A stretch of 64,000 nt of DNA from Lineus longissimus (lineage: Eukaryota; Nemertea; Pilidiophora; Heteronemertea; Lineidae), in assembly GCF_910592395.1 (NCBI RefSeq), contig NC_088309.1, forward strand, positions 1,428,501-1,492,500, written 5' to 3'. The translations under genes and the position numbers were made by a program. Shown here piece after piece: positions 16,304 through 29,500 of this stretch. Under the pieces are notes generated by a model, which ran no database searches, was not told the origin of the DNA, and was given only the letters and a program-made list of their open reading frames with translations. Position 1 is the first letter of the stretch; the number at the start of each line of letters is the position of its first letter.

Positions 16304-19300
16304 TTAATCCATCTCAATAACTGTATACCCAGACTTCTTGGCAAACCATTTCTCGTGAATGAACACCCTTAGACGATATAACCCAAAGAGGACGAACCAC
16401 ACGATTGAAACGGCACATAATGCCACAAGGGCAAGCAGGGTACTCAGGGGCTGCTTGTTCCAGTCCAAGGCCGAGTAGACTCCGGCACCCCCTGTCTTGT
16501 TTGTACCGCCAAGGAGCTCATAGGCGAGGTTGAAGATACCATATACGGATACGAAAAGGATCACATGGAAGAAATGGCCTATCCTGACGGGTACCGCTGA
16601 GAGAAGCATGTTGGTCAGGATGTACAAGGCACCGATTCCGTGCACATGGATTTTCATGGGATCTGACAACGGCACCTCCCTGTCGAGACTCCCTGTGAAA
16701 TAAAGAAATGAAAATAACTTACAAGACCATTCTACATGTTGTCATGAAGTTTATAACTAGGTTCTGTTTCCTGTTTAAGGTAGATTTACACATTGTATAC
16801 ATAGCACTTTGATGCGGTCTAGTTTAATTCGGAAATTAACGGGCTAACTTAACCCGGATCTGGGAAGGAGGATCAGACCTGGTGTAGTAGTAGGAAATGT
16901 CCCTCAGGAAAAAGTGTATAGGCCTATACTTACCCATGCCCAGCCCAAATGCATATATGGAGAACGCAATAGCCATAGTAACCTGCGACCCGAGTGCCAT
17001 GTTGTTAAACACCCAGATGATCTTGATGACTGTCGGCATCCGCCCGCCATGGAAGACCTCATCATCTGGAAATTAAGTGGAAAATTGAACAATTACATAT
17101 GTCTGTCAAGGACATCCTTGAGATTGACTTGTTGTCCTTAATATGGAGGTGTCCTGACGACAGATGTCAAATTGGTATAGGACACAACTTTGGAACCAAA
17201 ATAACAACAGAGGTGTCTTATCTGTAAGGTTCCTCGGAATGGTTGTTCAAACTTCTAAAACTGGTATATTCCGCTTCCAAAGTTCCCGCCATCTGTTGCA
17301 TTGTCCATTTATATGTAGGCTCCGATCCGGTGTTGGTACATCATAAGTCTTTGGTGGGGGGGGGGGGGGACGCCGGGCTTATCGATGTATATGTGGCAGG
17401 CCATGAGGAGAGCCGTTCAGGGTGTCGCAGTGGACTGCACCAGGAGTCGTATGTATTGACAATGCTCAGCTTCCAGACAACGCGCGTCGGAGGCTACGGA
17501 AACAATTGCTGGAAGTTCAGTGTGGTCGTACCTTGGATACCATGGCTTTGACTCTTCCTGTAGTACCAGCATACCCCTACGCCCCTGGCTATGGTGACGA
17601 GGGACAAGACCAGGTATGACCAGTTAGTGAAGTAGATGAAGAACTTTGCCTGGGTCGCCGGTTTCCCGGGATAATGCAACCAGAAGTTGACCACACCTTC
17701 AGCAATCAACCAGGCAGGGATGTAGATCATGGCGATGATGCTGTAGACGAGATAGAGCCATGGCGGGAAGGGCCACTGCAAAGATTAAGATAACCATCGT
17801 AATCGCCGACTGACGAAGCAGTCTTAATCATCAATATCTACTTTGTAGCTAAAGCAGCCGTAGGGCCTACGTGCGATGGCTGACGAGAATTACCTGATAT
17901 AGCGACTGAATCCACTGCTTTCCTTGTACATGACAAGAATTTTGCCAACCAGACTCTCATGGCTTTAGATTCCTTGGATTGCCTCTTGCATCCTGAGGAA
18001 ATCAGGGGTTAATGTTCGCTGCCGCCAGCGAACATTTACCCTGATTTCCTGAGGATGGCCCCTTGAGGCGCAGAGGATAAAAGTGCACCATCATCAGTCG
18101 GGGTATAGTCTGGTCCGCCGGCCTCGATCTCGGAGGGGGGGGGGGGGGTTGTTATCGGGCATGTCGGGATGGGCAACAACATCCGTCTTAGAGGAATAAC
18201 AGTGAGCTATTTCTTTTGTGGTCGAAAAGAGCGATGGACTCGATATTTCTCTGACAAAATGACAGATTCTGGCAAACTGCTCGTCGCCTACCATCGTCCC
18301 AAATGATGGTAGGTACCAAGACACAGTCTTTCATATACGCCTATATATGTATAAAGCCGGAGTTCTGATTTCTTTGGTTCTCACGTTAAACATGTATGTG
18401 ATTTGGAGGAAACGGCCCTCTATCAGAATCCCTGGGAAGTCAATGTTTAATCCTATTCTTCGCATGGCGACGGGACGAGGCCGGTCCACTGCGCTTGTGT
18501 AGCCTTTACTCTATTTGTCTGATTCAGCAGGGGTACGACTGGGACGCACGACTGCCGAAAACTACATTAGAGAGAGTGCATCCTTGCAGACAGCCACAGC
18601 GACACACCTGTAACAGACGGCTTGAAATTTAATTAATTAATTTATTTACTTCTATCCGGAAACCTCGATGGTTAACCATTTGGTGGATATAATTTGCTCC
18701 AGCCGTCGCACCCCTGCTCTGGAATGGCACATTGGTTTCGGCAGTAACTGTTGTGTAACTTCTTGTAAGGACCGTGTACATAACTATAGGAAGCGTTGGA
18801 GGTATTTTTTGTAATTATCGCCAGCTGTTTAGTTGGTGTGCATTTTAGTAAAATATATTGACAAGGACCTTTTGAAATCGTGAAAGTTTAATAACCTTTT
18901 GGGGTCTGATTATTAGATTGGAAAGAAATAGTTAATTTAAAGGACAGATTTCTACAATTTATAAAACTTGATTTGTAATACCTGAGATGAGTTCGTTTAA
19001 GTATATACATATATTGCATATGAAGTTTATAGGCGGAAGCCAGAATTTTTATAGATAAATTTGATTAGTTTGTGCGATATGAAAGCCCTGGAGGGTAACT
19101 ACTTTGGTTAGCTTTGGAGGATAACTTTTATTTCCACCCTTTTAAATACGAGAAGGTATGATTTGGGAACTCGGCGTCGGGGTCAGATGGAAAAATTGTT
19201 AGAGTGTGACCCTCCCTTTTGTGTAGGAGTTGCGGTAGGATTAGATTATATTTGGTCGATTAAGTCTATTGATTCTGACTTCGCTGAGAACCCAAGCCGT

Positions 19301-20198
19301 CCCTTTTCGGGGTTGATAAATCTTATATTTAATGACAAAAAATATACTTAGTTTTAAATTGAAATAATTAGTTAATAGGTATGATTTAGGTTCAGTTGGT
19401 CCACGATGGGTCAACTATATTTAATCATAACCTACAGCTGTTGCGCTCGCTTCAGGATTATTGTCGTCATTTTAGGGATCGCCGGGACGCGAAAATAGAC
19501 CCTGGTCACAGATGCTGTTGGCATAAGGGGTGACATGTTCTTTTTCGGTCAGGTCGTGGCGATTATTAAATTTGGCGTTTCCTGATTGGTCAGTTATGAC
19601 GGATCGGGATCTTCCTATCTTACGACGCATGCGCGGCAGTTAAACGGGGGCGACTCCCTAAACGAGAGACTTTTTCTCACATTTTTCACCTGCGAACACG
19701 CTCATTCTCCGAATCCACTTGCATTCAATCAAATTAATAATTTTCCAAAATCGGTACTCTTTGCATAAAACCATAACCAACATAAGTTCTTCCACCGTAC
19801 ACGGTTCCCTGTTTTCAAGTTTGTACATACCTCACATAAGTTTCTCATGAAAATATTTCAATATATTTATTAACACAAAACACTCTATTTCTTCGATTTC
19901 CTACCTAGACTTGACTCTTTGTGACCTTCTATCGGCACACTGCAGGTCAAGGTCTACGCCCTCTGGGAGAGCCCACATCATCAAAGGCTTGGTATCTCTT
20001 GGTCTTCCGAGATATCAGCGCTTGATGACACACCCGTATGCTAGTTGGGATGACCATGGATGGGCATCCCGACTTTCTGAATAATGGATAAGAGTTAAAT
20101 CAGCTGAACAAACGTACCTGACTTGTGAAGAAGTGAGCTGGGCTTTTATAGTTCAGTCCAAAGTTGTCTCCGCAACATGCTCCTCCGCGCCGTCCCAT
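16304..20198 (-). CDS. Rolling-stone-like multipass membrane protein, 4 exons
   Basis: Minus-strand exons: 20198-20118, 17775-17532, 17065-16934 and 16692-16304. Phases agree and give 281 aa, close to Drosophila rolling stone. The first exon encodes a Cys/Gly-rich N-terminus and then NFGLNYKSPAHFFTSQ, joined to WPFPPWLYLVYS, a typical start for this family. Hydrophobic segments appear at WLYLVYSIIAMIYIPAWL, FFIYFTNWSYLVLSLV, WVFNNMALGSQVTMAIAF, IGALYILTNMLLSAV, FFHVILFVSVYGIFNLAY and LSTLLALVALCAVSIVWF, so about six membrane spans. YFTNWS, the invariant-looking HGIGALYILTNMLL segment and LDWNKQP are family hallmarks. Rolling stone is needed for myoblast fusion in flies; functions of the many paralogues elsewhere are largely unknown. 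The gene converges on ASL and diverges from the dioxygenase gene. Confidence 0.9.
17990..18056. repeat. Inverted repeat in rolling-stone-like intron 1
   Basis: About 31-bp arms (17990-18021 and 18026-18056), containing GTTCGCTG / CAGCGAAC around a 4-nt CCGC loop, with a few mismatches. It is within the 2.3-kb first intron and could be a small foldback element. Confidence 0.75.
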
Positions 20199-20688
20199 GC
20201 CGATGATGTGATCAGGTCGCTCTTGCCACAAGCCCCTTATATATATATATATATTTATATAAACTGAAAGGTCCACTTGATCTGACTGAAGAGCAACAGA
20301 CCTTCAAGCTTGCATTCTATCCCGATGTAACATTCAGTATCAAAAGTTCTTCACACTCTTGAGTTGTTTTATACAATCATGTACATGTAGTTACTTGATT
20401 AGTTATAATTGTCATGGAGGTATTACGAACAAATGTGAGGTACCATACCATATCGGACACTACGTGACATATGTAGGTCCACAGCTTATCAATTCCAACT
20501 CAAACCATTCGCATTACTGAGGGCAATATTACCCAGCTGTCTGCTGCCCAGTCACCTCCTATTTTACATGACATGTAGAATAGGCTGATTTACGTCACAC
20601 AATATGCCCTGGAACCAGTGGAGGGGGTCTATAGCAAGCTTGCAGGTGTTGACCCACATGTCATTTATCATTAATACGCCAACCTAAT

Positions 20689-21087
20689 TTGTTCGTTTTC
20701 AAACGAGGACCAGGTATGATGGCAAACAGGGGACTCAAGTTCTTGCGAGGAGGAGTGCGTCTTGCAAATACAGCACGGGAGCTTGAGCGACATGCTACGA
20801 AAGGATTGAAGGTAAATCTAGAAACACTTGACTCCGGAACTGTCCTTGAAATCAAAAGTCGTCTCGGCAGCCTGTGCAGCCGTCATGACTCTGGCGATGG
20901 GAGTCTCGCGCTCCTCTTAGAGCAGGAGCCAGAGAGGTCGAGGGTAGCTGAAAAGCTAACCAATTTTGTTAAGTATTTTGATATTCTATACATATCCGAG
21001 CTAATAGAAATGTACGTCTGGCTGGTCAGTTGTGGTGCATGGGTGTGGCCGTGGGGTCCACTGAAAGGCTGCCAAAAAATAAGCTAG
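20689..21087 (+). CDS. Unrecognised 132-codon ORF between divergent genes
   Basis: An open frame with a start codon at 20689 and further in-frame ATGs at 20716 and 20719. The N-terminal part is Arg/Leu-rich and amphipathic (KFLRGGVRLANTARELERHA), the middle acidic. No family is recognised. An AAG|GTAAAT donor-like site at 20811/20812 raises the option of a spliced upstream exon, but its phase does not fit the first dioxygenase coding exon. It abuts transposon-derived DNA and may be a remnant of that or a chance ORF. Confidence 0.15.
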   Translation: MFVFKRGPGMMANRGLKFLRGGVRLANTARELERHATKGLKVNLETLDSGTVLEIKSRLGSLCSRHDSGDGSLALLLEQEPERSRVAEKLTNFVKYFDILYISELIEMYVWLVSCGAWVWPWGPLKGCQKIS

Positions 21088-21209
21088 ATTAGCTCATCAG
21101 CTAACTGATTAAAATCAACTCCAACATGTTCGGTGTACCCCACGGTATCTTGAAATGTCGAATTTTCCGTCCGTTAAAATGGGACCGTGTTAACCGGCCA
21201 TTGGTGTCT

Positions 21210-21970
21210 GAGGCAGGGTGTACACTAATAGTAGCAACATTTTACCAACATTTTACCAACATTTTTACAACAATTTTGCAACAAGCCCTTCAAGGCCCTG
21301 TGTACACTAGCAACAAAATTGCAACAAATTAGCAACATTTTTACAAATGTTGGTAAATTGTTGCAAACTTTTTAGTGGGAACAAAGGGAAATAGGTATTT
21401 TGGAGGGAAAATGGATGATTCCAAGGAGAGAAGATGTGTTTTGAGTGCTTCTGCAGCAATTTTAGCTGTCATTGTGGGCTCATCAGAGGCGGCGAGTGAA
21501 ATAAACCAAAGAGACCCAGGCCCTGGATCAAAATGAGGGTGGATCATGGGGCATATCACTGCCTGTTAAAGGAGTTACGGCTGACTGCATGACAAGCCGT
21601 CATACAAAAACTTCCTGCGAATGGATGAAACTGCATTCGAAGAACTTCTTGAAAAGGTTTCACCACCCATTACAAAGCAAGACACTCACTTGAGAGTTGC
21701 CATACCAGCCGCTTGTTCAAGTCACATGACCTCAGGTAGATCACATGACCCAAATCCTGTTTCTGATTGGCTGAAGAGTTTGCAACATTTTTACACCATG
21801 CAACAAAGAATTGCATTGCATTTAATTTGCAACATTTTTACAACAATTTTACAACATGTTGTAAGACGCGTTTTGCTATGTACACACTATGCAACATTTT
21901 TGCAACATTTGTTGCAACCGCAAATGTTGTAAAAATGTTGCTAATATTTTACTAGTGTACACAGGCCTTT
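21210..21970 (+). mobile_element. PIF/Harbinger-like transposon remnant with nested inverted ends
   Basis: A fragment at 21621-21715 encodes MDETAFEELLEKVSPPITKQ and onward, and just upstream, in another frame, GAYHCLLKELRL. Both match the N-terminal part of PIF/Harbinger (HARBI1-like) nucleases, before the catalytic core. The frame is broken by shifts and stops and the core is absent, so it cannot encode an active enzyme. Flanks carry GTGTACACTA-type ends facing inwards (21220, 21300 and, reversed, 21950) and many copies of GCAACATTTTTAC and its complement. The two left-hand ends suggest nesting of one element in another. Confidence 0.7.
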
Positions 21971-22433
21971 ACTCAGTCACGTGTGAAATCTACATCTCTT
22001 CTTTTGTTCACCAACACAGCGCGTGCAACTCCATCGCATCGCTCATGATATTTCGATCGAGAAGTCAAAACCACTGCTGCCAAAACGGGGCACCGTGTCT
22101 GATAAGAGCTATATTGATTGTTATTGATAAGTGCGAGGCTGTTAAGGTCAATCATCATTTTTATTTCATTGTGAGGCTGTTTTAAAATGACTTTAATGTA
22201 GACTCTGGTGTAAGTTTACTTTATGTAATTAGTAGTTCATCGCAAAAAGACCGTCATCTGTTTTGTTTCATTTTGTAGATATTGTTAAGTCATCGGTTTG
22301 ATGCCTGTGCGTCGGCGAGATTATTCCATCAGCCTAAACGATTCCAGCATGTACAATCCACGGAAATTCTTTGTGACGGCATTCAAGTGCAGAGTAGGTA
22401 GAATGGTGTGACATTAATTATAGGCCGGACGAG

Positions 22434-23299
22434 TATGGCAAGCCAGAGTGGACACAATTCGTATTTTATATCCTTATATATTGTTATTTTATGTGGATAT
22501 ATATTCATATTTTATGTCCATATATATTCCGACCAATCAGAATGAATTTCTTTATATGCACAATAATTCATTTCATATACACATAAATTCCATTTTATGT
22601 CCACATAAATTCAATTTTATGTCCACATAAAATCCGATTTTATGTCCATATAAATTAGATTATATCTACACATAAATTAGACCGGACGAATTTATCACCA
22701 CATAAATTCCCATTTTATATGGACATAAAATCAGCCAATCAGAATGCCGCTTTATATGTGCTTATATATTCCACTTCCGTATTGAAAACGTCTACTTCCG
22801 TATTAGAATCGGTCACTTCCGTATTAAAATACTTTTGGCCAATGGGAACCATCGTTTCATTGGCGCGCGCAACTGAAACGATGGTTCCCATTGGCCAAAA
22901 GTATTTTAATACGGAAGTGACCGATTCTAATACGGAAGTAGAAGTTTTCAATACGGAAGTGGAATATATAAGCACATATAAAGCGGCATTCTGATTGGCT
23001 GATTTTATGTCCATATAAAATGGGAATTTATGTGGTGATAAATTCGTCCGGTCTAATTTATGTGTAGATATAATCTAATTTATATGGACATAAAATCGGA
23101 TTTTATGTGGACATAAAATTGAATTTATGTGGACATAAAATGGAATTTATGTGTATATAAAATGAATTATTGTGCATATAAAGAAATTCATTCTGATTGG
23201 TCGGAATATATATGGACATAAAATATGAATATATATCCACATAAAATAACAATATATAAGGATATAAAATACGAATTGTGTCCACTCTGGCTTGCCATA
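22434..23299. mobile_element. 866-bp near-perfect foldback palindrome
   Basis: The arm 22434-22859 is the reverse complement of 22874-23299 with only a few differences, around a 14-bp GC-rich spacer containing GCGCGC. Short ORFs on the two strands (22448-22630 and 23103-23285; 22719-22994 and 22739-23014) mirror each other exactly about the centre. The arms are rich in TTTTATGTCCACATAAA-type blocks and CACTTCCGTATT repeats. The ends read TATGGCAAGCC...GGCTTGCCATA, so a TA at each edge fits a Tc1/mariner-like target duplication. No transposase is present. Confidence 0.9.
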
Positions 23300-23594
23300 G
23301 ACGATTGACTCATTACTTGCACCAGACTATACCCTTCGCACGGATGAGGGAAATCCCTATTCGTGTCTCGATCACGGCCGAATGTCGCACCATTCGGTGA
23401 AATGATAGCACTTATCTTTCAACTTTCAAAGTGACCATACCATGGCATCAGGATTGCTGTTCTATGCACACAAAAAACTTGTTTTGACCGTGATTTCAAA
23501 AAGTGTCATTTTGTAGAGGAGGTTCAGAGGAGAATGAGAAAAAAAAAACTATTCCATTTATTTTAAGTTTCTCTCTATCCGACTAGGTGTGGAA

Positions 23595-26500
23595 ATGGAC
23601 GCCAAGAACTACCAGTTGGCCGTTAGGATGTCTGATGGAAAAACCCACCGGTTCCCCAATGTCTACCTCCGAGACCACTGCCCATGTCCTATCTGCTGGA
23701 ATGAACTGTCACAGACCACGCAGCGCAGCATCTTAGACCAGGAGGTGAACATACAACCTGCCAACGTTAAGGTAAAATAAGTTATCATCCCATCGGAAAA
23801 CTTGGTCACTTAGCAAGTCCGTTGTGTCGCCATTTAGTACCAACTGAATACGTTGATCGAATCACCATGCGAAATACCTGAAACAAATTTGAATGAAATA
23901 ATATTGATAATATTCAGGTCCGCGAGAGCATGTGATTTGTATTGAAGTAAGGTAGGCGACGGACATCATTTTTATACATATTCACCCATTTATACATACA
24001 TTCCATGTATTCATACATATCATATTTATTTCAATATCAGCATAGTAGTGGTTTGTCATGTGTGCTTTCATTCATATGGCATTCTTCAGGTTGCACCAGA
24101 CGGAAACGCAATTGCAGTCACATGGCCTGATGGTCACGTGAGCCCTTACGGAGGTGATTGGTTGCATGAGAGGAGTTTCCATGAAGATGTACGTGAAAAG
24201 AGGTTGCAAAATATTCGCGAAAAACATCAATTCTGGGGCAGAGAAAGGCAGGATGATTTGGGCAACTTCGAATGGGACGAGGTATGATATTTCTACCCTG
24301 GTGGCTTGTGCCGTGTAATTGCTGCACCACAAGTATAGTATTTTTATACCCAATATATGTTCAATTCCACCTGCGGAACATGACCTTCGATGAATTGATA
24401 CGTTACTCGGTAGGATGACTCCCCCCCCCCCCCCCGTAGTGCGATTTCCGAGTGAGTTGTACACCGAATTGGTTTTTTGCCATGCCTTAGCAAGTGCGGC
24501 ACAATGACTTGCTCGAGAAATACATTTATTAATCAAAACATCCGAAAAAATACAGTTTTGGTTGGCTCTCAATTCAAAGTTAGCGGGCGCTTAGGAGCTC
24601 CCGCAAATATTCGACTGTTTGCGAGGCGGCTTGCGTGATTAATTTTGCGAGGCTTTTGTAAATACCACACAAACTTTGCAATTGCGTTGCGATAATTTTG
24701 CGTGGTCGCTTAAACTTGCGTGGTTTTTGCGATGTGTGGCTTTCATGAAATACGGCTTTGCGTGCTGCAAACTTTGCGAGCCTTTCATAAATATGGCCCC
24801 TGATTTCTAGTCATCCTCGTGTAACATATTTTGATATGGGTCGCAGGGGACATGTGTTCGTAATGGCCTTCATCAGTCTTGCAAAAGAAGTATTGTTTTG
24901 TACAGTCCTTCAAAAAAGTAAATGAACACACAAAAATCAAATTTTCTTGAAAACGGCTGGTGATAAATCGATGCGGTTTGCTGCATTTGATAGGGCATTT
25001 AGTTGTGCATCATGATATCTACCACTTGGAAATTTGCTATTTTACCTATAAGTCAATTTTTTCGATTTATGAAAGGTCCCAAAATCAACTTTTTTATCAC
25101 GCATTTTTTGGGGGCAAATTTTATATTGACTGGAAGCTTCTGTTGAGTTATGAGTGAATATCTAAGAAATTCCACAGTTTTCACTTGAATCTGCAACTTA
25201 TTAACCCATTTGTGCAAAAGGGTTTTGTTACCCGGTCTTTTACTGCGGAGATGCCCCCTTGATATTATTCACCTGGCCCAGACAACCGGAATCATGTCAC
25301 CATTTCAATGGCCTTGTTTAATATGCCTATGAATATAGCTCTCCCAGGCCTGGATTTGGCAGCTGGACAATGGGTTCACCAATATTACTCTACCCTCGCG
25401 TTTACAATACATCAATGTTAACAACATTTCCACCCCCATTCAAAACCTCAGCCAATAAGGAATTAACACTCGGGCTGCATGTTGAAACTGACATAATTGG
25501 CTATGGTCGACTTCTCCAAAGTAATTCCAAAGTCAATAAACAAGGTGCAAAATTTTGACATAAAATGCTGTTTTCCCACCAATTAACACAAGATATTTTC
25601 ATCACCTTGATGGGGACGTGGGTTTTTCATCATGGTGATTCATCCTATCAAGAAAAAGTACGAAAAAAATCGGAAACGAAAAAGTTGATTTTGGGGCCTT
25701 TTGTAAATCAATAAAAGTCGGTATTAGATAAAATGGCTAATTTTTATGTGGTAGATACCATGATGCACAACTAAATGTCCTATCAAATGCAGCAAACCGA
25801 ATCGATTTATCACCAGCCGTTTTCAAGAAAATTTGATTTTTGTGTGTCCATTTACTTTTTTGAAGGACTGTACATACATGTAATCGCACGAGCTAGCCGT
25901 TTATACAAAAGCAAAGTCACAAATAACACTTAGCTGGAAGTTTAGTTTTGTTTTTACATATATAGTGTTTTTCATATCGTTCATGGCCGAAGGTACCAAG
26001 TTGAACTTGGGAATATGGCCAGGTCACATGATATACACAAAAGATAGTGCAACATGTCATTAGGACGATAGTGTTGACAATTGTTTAATTAGCCCCTGGT
26101 TTTGGAATTCTGGAAAAGGCATATTTGTTTCAAATAATACCCGTCTTGCGTTCTAGTTGATAAGCAACGATGGCGCATTTCTTAACTGGCTCCTGGATAT
26201 CAAGAAGTATGGGCTTGTTCTCATAAAGAACGCTCCATCAGAGCTTGAGGCGATCAACATGATTGGTGCCAAGGTGGCCCACTTCAGACAAAATCACCAC
26301 GGGTAAGTTGTTTCATCTCGGAAGTGTGTTCCCTTTTGTACCGATCGTTACTCAAAGTCCCCAATCCAAGGAGCACTGGCCGAACATGGCTAGTTAGCAT
26401 ATAAAAGCGAAATTGGGTATTTTGATACCTGGCGGACGTGAAGAACTAAATATTGGTGGACGGGGTATAAACATCATCAATCTTTCTTCGTTTTGTTTCT

Positions 26501-29500
26501 TCACAGGGCTACATACACTGTTCGAAATAAGAATGACAGTAACACTAGTGACCTTGCGTACACAAGCGTTGAATTAGAACTTCACGCAGACCTTGTATAT
26601 TACGACCACGTGCCCGGGGTGAGCATAATATTTTCGATTCGAACCGTGTTGCATTGATAGATTGCAGGAAGGATCCCCGCGGTTTTTTTCCTTAACAAGA
26701 CACTTGTCCTTCGAATGAGACAGCAGTAAAACTGTGGCTCCGGTACCTGTTGTTGTCTTTGCAACTACAGTTAAAAGTGAGAAAAGTAGTAGCTTGCGAT
26801 GGATTGACTACCTCTGGCCGAAGCCGGAATCACTATAGCCAATCCTATTGGCGCCAACCCATGTATCACTTAAAAATGATCACTTGATCGTACTAAGTAA
26901 CAAGAAAGCAGTTTGTATACTTGAAATACGTTTTGGAAACAACTTTGATCAGATTTATAGACAAACAACGGCGTGTTGTGACTTAAGAGCGTATGGAAGT
27001 TAATGGGATGAGCCAAGGCATAAGAGAGGCGTACCGAGTAGAAAACCCTGAAGCGAGAAGGAGGTGATGATCACTCGATCCATTCCTTTTCTTTCAGATC
27101 CTACTCCTGCACTGTCTCGATAATACGGCCACCGGTGGTGAAGGTACATACTCTGACGCATCGTATGCGGCCATGCAACTCAAGAGATTGCGGCCAGACA
27201 TGTTTAAGGTGCTTACAGAGACGCTGGTCGATTTTAAAGACGTTTGTGATGAGCATGTAGTTTACAGAGCAGACAAAAGGTCCAGACATCCAGTCATCAA
27301 GTGAGTATGATAATAAGCGCGCCGCAGAAAAGCCTTCGCGAAGCGCTACTATGGTTAACGTGCATACGACGTATCCAATGTAAACAATGTTTCTCGAGTC
27401 CATGGATTCGTTTCAAATGGTTTAAATTTGACTTAAAATGGCCGCCAGAAGAGATAAACGCGCGAATGAAGCAACTCGACTATTCTGAGCTCCGAGAGAG
27501 AACCACACGATTATTCTCACTGTTTTTTAATCAAACTTCAATTTCTGGGGGTTTGCCCCCCCGACATATGTGTTTTGATTTTTGATACTTTAGTGACAAT
27601 ATCCAAAAGATGCTTAAAATGGATATGATCCCGAAATAATGAAGCAAAAGACGGGCAGGCGTTCGAGAAAAAAAAATTTATTTTGAGATTTCAATAAACC
27701 TTTTGAACGAATTCCACATGGGCCGTGGTGGAATCCGAAGACACCTTAAGGAGGAATGTATGTTGTTATGGGGTACCATTGGTTTTGCAGATCTTCTGTT
27801 TTTTTCTAAAGAATAATCAATATTCGCTAGCAGGCTTTTTATGCTCCCAGGTATGAAGAGGGTTCTATGTTCTTCAGGTTCTTTGTTCATCAGTCTGGTG
27901 TTCCTCAAGAGTCAAGTGTCTTCAAGTCTCTTGGCCTGCAAAAACCCTTTCCAACCAATTTTTTATGCATTAACCATTCGGCAACATGTTGGTGGGGGAA
28001 AAACCTGATCCCTGACCCCTTGAATTGGTTGCCCAGGTACGACCACAAGCAATTGTCTCAAGGTAGCCACCAGTACGACCTCTTGGGAGTCTTGCCAATA
28101 TCATGTCAGTGAAAAGGAAGGGTAATGATGGTTGAGGGTTGCAGTTAGGGTACCATCAAAGGAGTACCTCTTCCTCGCTCTGGGTTAAACGTGTCAAAGG
28201 ACTGCACCATCGTGAAGGTTTGGGAGTTCCACTCGAGCGTCCCAGGGTAAGCAGCTCGGAAGGACTTATTGAGAAGCCAATAGGGGGTTTGAGGGGCCTT
28301 CCCCCCAATGCACTGGCTAAAACATGTCAGAAGGACTGGGGTGGGGGGGGGGGGAGGGGCTCTCCATGGCGACAGTTGCGCGAGTTCAATAGAGCTTGCA
28401 CTTTACATTAGAATCTGCCAGAGTCCCAGAATAGTCTGGACACCTTTCGGGGGGGGGGGGACATTTTCCATTTCTTTGCCGGCTATTATGACGATGGAGT
28501 TGAGTTACTGCTAATGCGATACACGGAGAAAACTGTCTATCAAAACAAAAAATTGGCGGAAGGAACTATAGCAGGGTCCCAACCAGGGGGTTTGGGGGGT
28601 TTCCCCCCAACCTTTATTTAGTGCATAGTGTACGGTTTCGCTTTTATTACTTCAAGTAAATGGTTAGCAAGAAACACTCGATAGATTGTAATGTCAAAGA
28701 TACAGTGTGTGTTTACTGCAGAACAATCCCACGTTGTCACATGTAAGTAGTATCATAAACAATATGTCTTCAAGTTGATTACCAAAAATGATGCCTGTAT
28801 TTTCCCAGATGCTGATACTGATGATGATAATGATGATTATAAACACTATGGTTCGTCCAGTATAGCTTTTTGATACCGCATGGACTGACAGAGGACCAGT
28901 ACTGGGTTCGGCAACCTTTTTATAGGCCCCTTTAGAGTAGGACGTGTTTATGATAATTAAAAGAAACAAAAAACAAATCTGGATTGGCTCGTCCCAGCAA
29001 AAAAAACACATGAATTTCTTTTACGGATATTTCAGACTTGACGAGAATGGAGATGTTGCTGCTGTGCATTTCAACCACTGTGCTCTGGACAGCTTGATGA
29101 CTATACCGTTAGACAAGGTGAAACTTTGGTACGAAGCTTTTCGGATGCTGGCCGACATTTTGGTTAAACCCGAAAATCTGGTGCAATATCGACTGAGGAA
29201 AGGTTAGTTGCCGTAAAGTCTGTTTATGTGTTTAGTAATAAACTTTACTTTTGATTTTGATATCAACAGCATGCACAATTTCTCTTATCAACACTCTGTT
29301 TTGATATCAATATGATAACATAAAATGTTTACCAAGAATATGTTTTTTTTCTGATAGGTGACATTATAGCATTCGACAACTACAAAGTCCTCCATGGTCG
29401 CAGGAAGATCGAATCAGACGGCGAGAGGTATCTCCATGGAGCTGTCCTCGACTGGGATACGGTCAACTCAAGGATAAGAGTCTTAAGAAAGGAACTCGGC

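Noticed and set aside
20716-20811. Possible upstream coding exon (mitochondrial-leader-like, Arg-rich) for the dioxygenase gene
   Set aside because: It ends on a complete codon at its donor, while the exon starting at 23587 needs one carried base to read the dioxygenase frame, so the splice would be out of phase. An ATG within the second exon gives the expected BBOX1 length.
22448-23285. Mirror-image ORFs of 60 and 91 aa
   Set aside because: They are produced by the palindrome and are dominated by translations of repeated AT-rich blocks, not by selection for protein.
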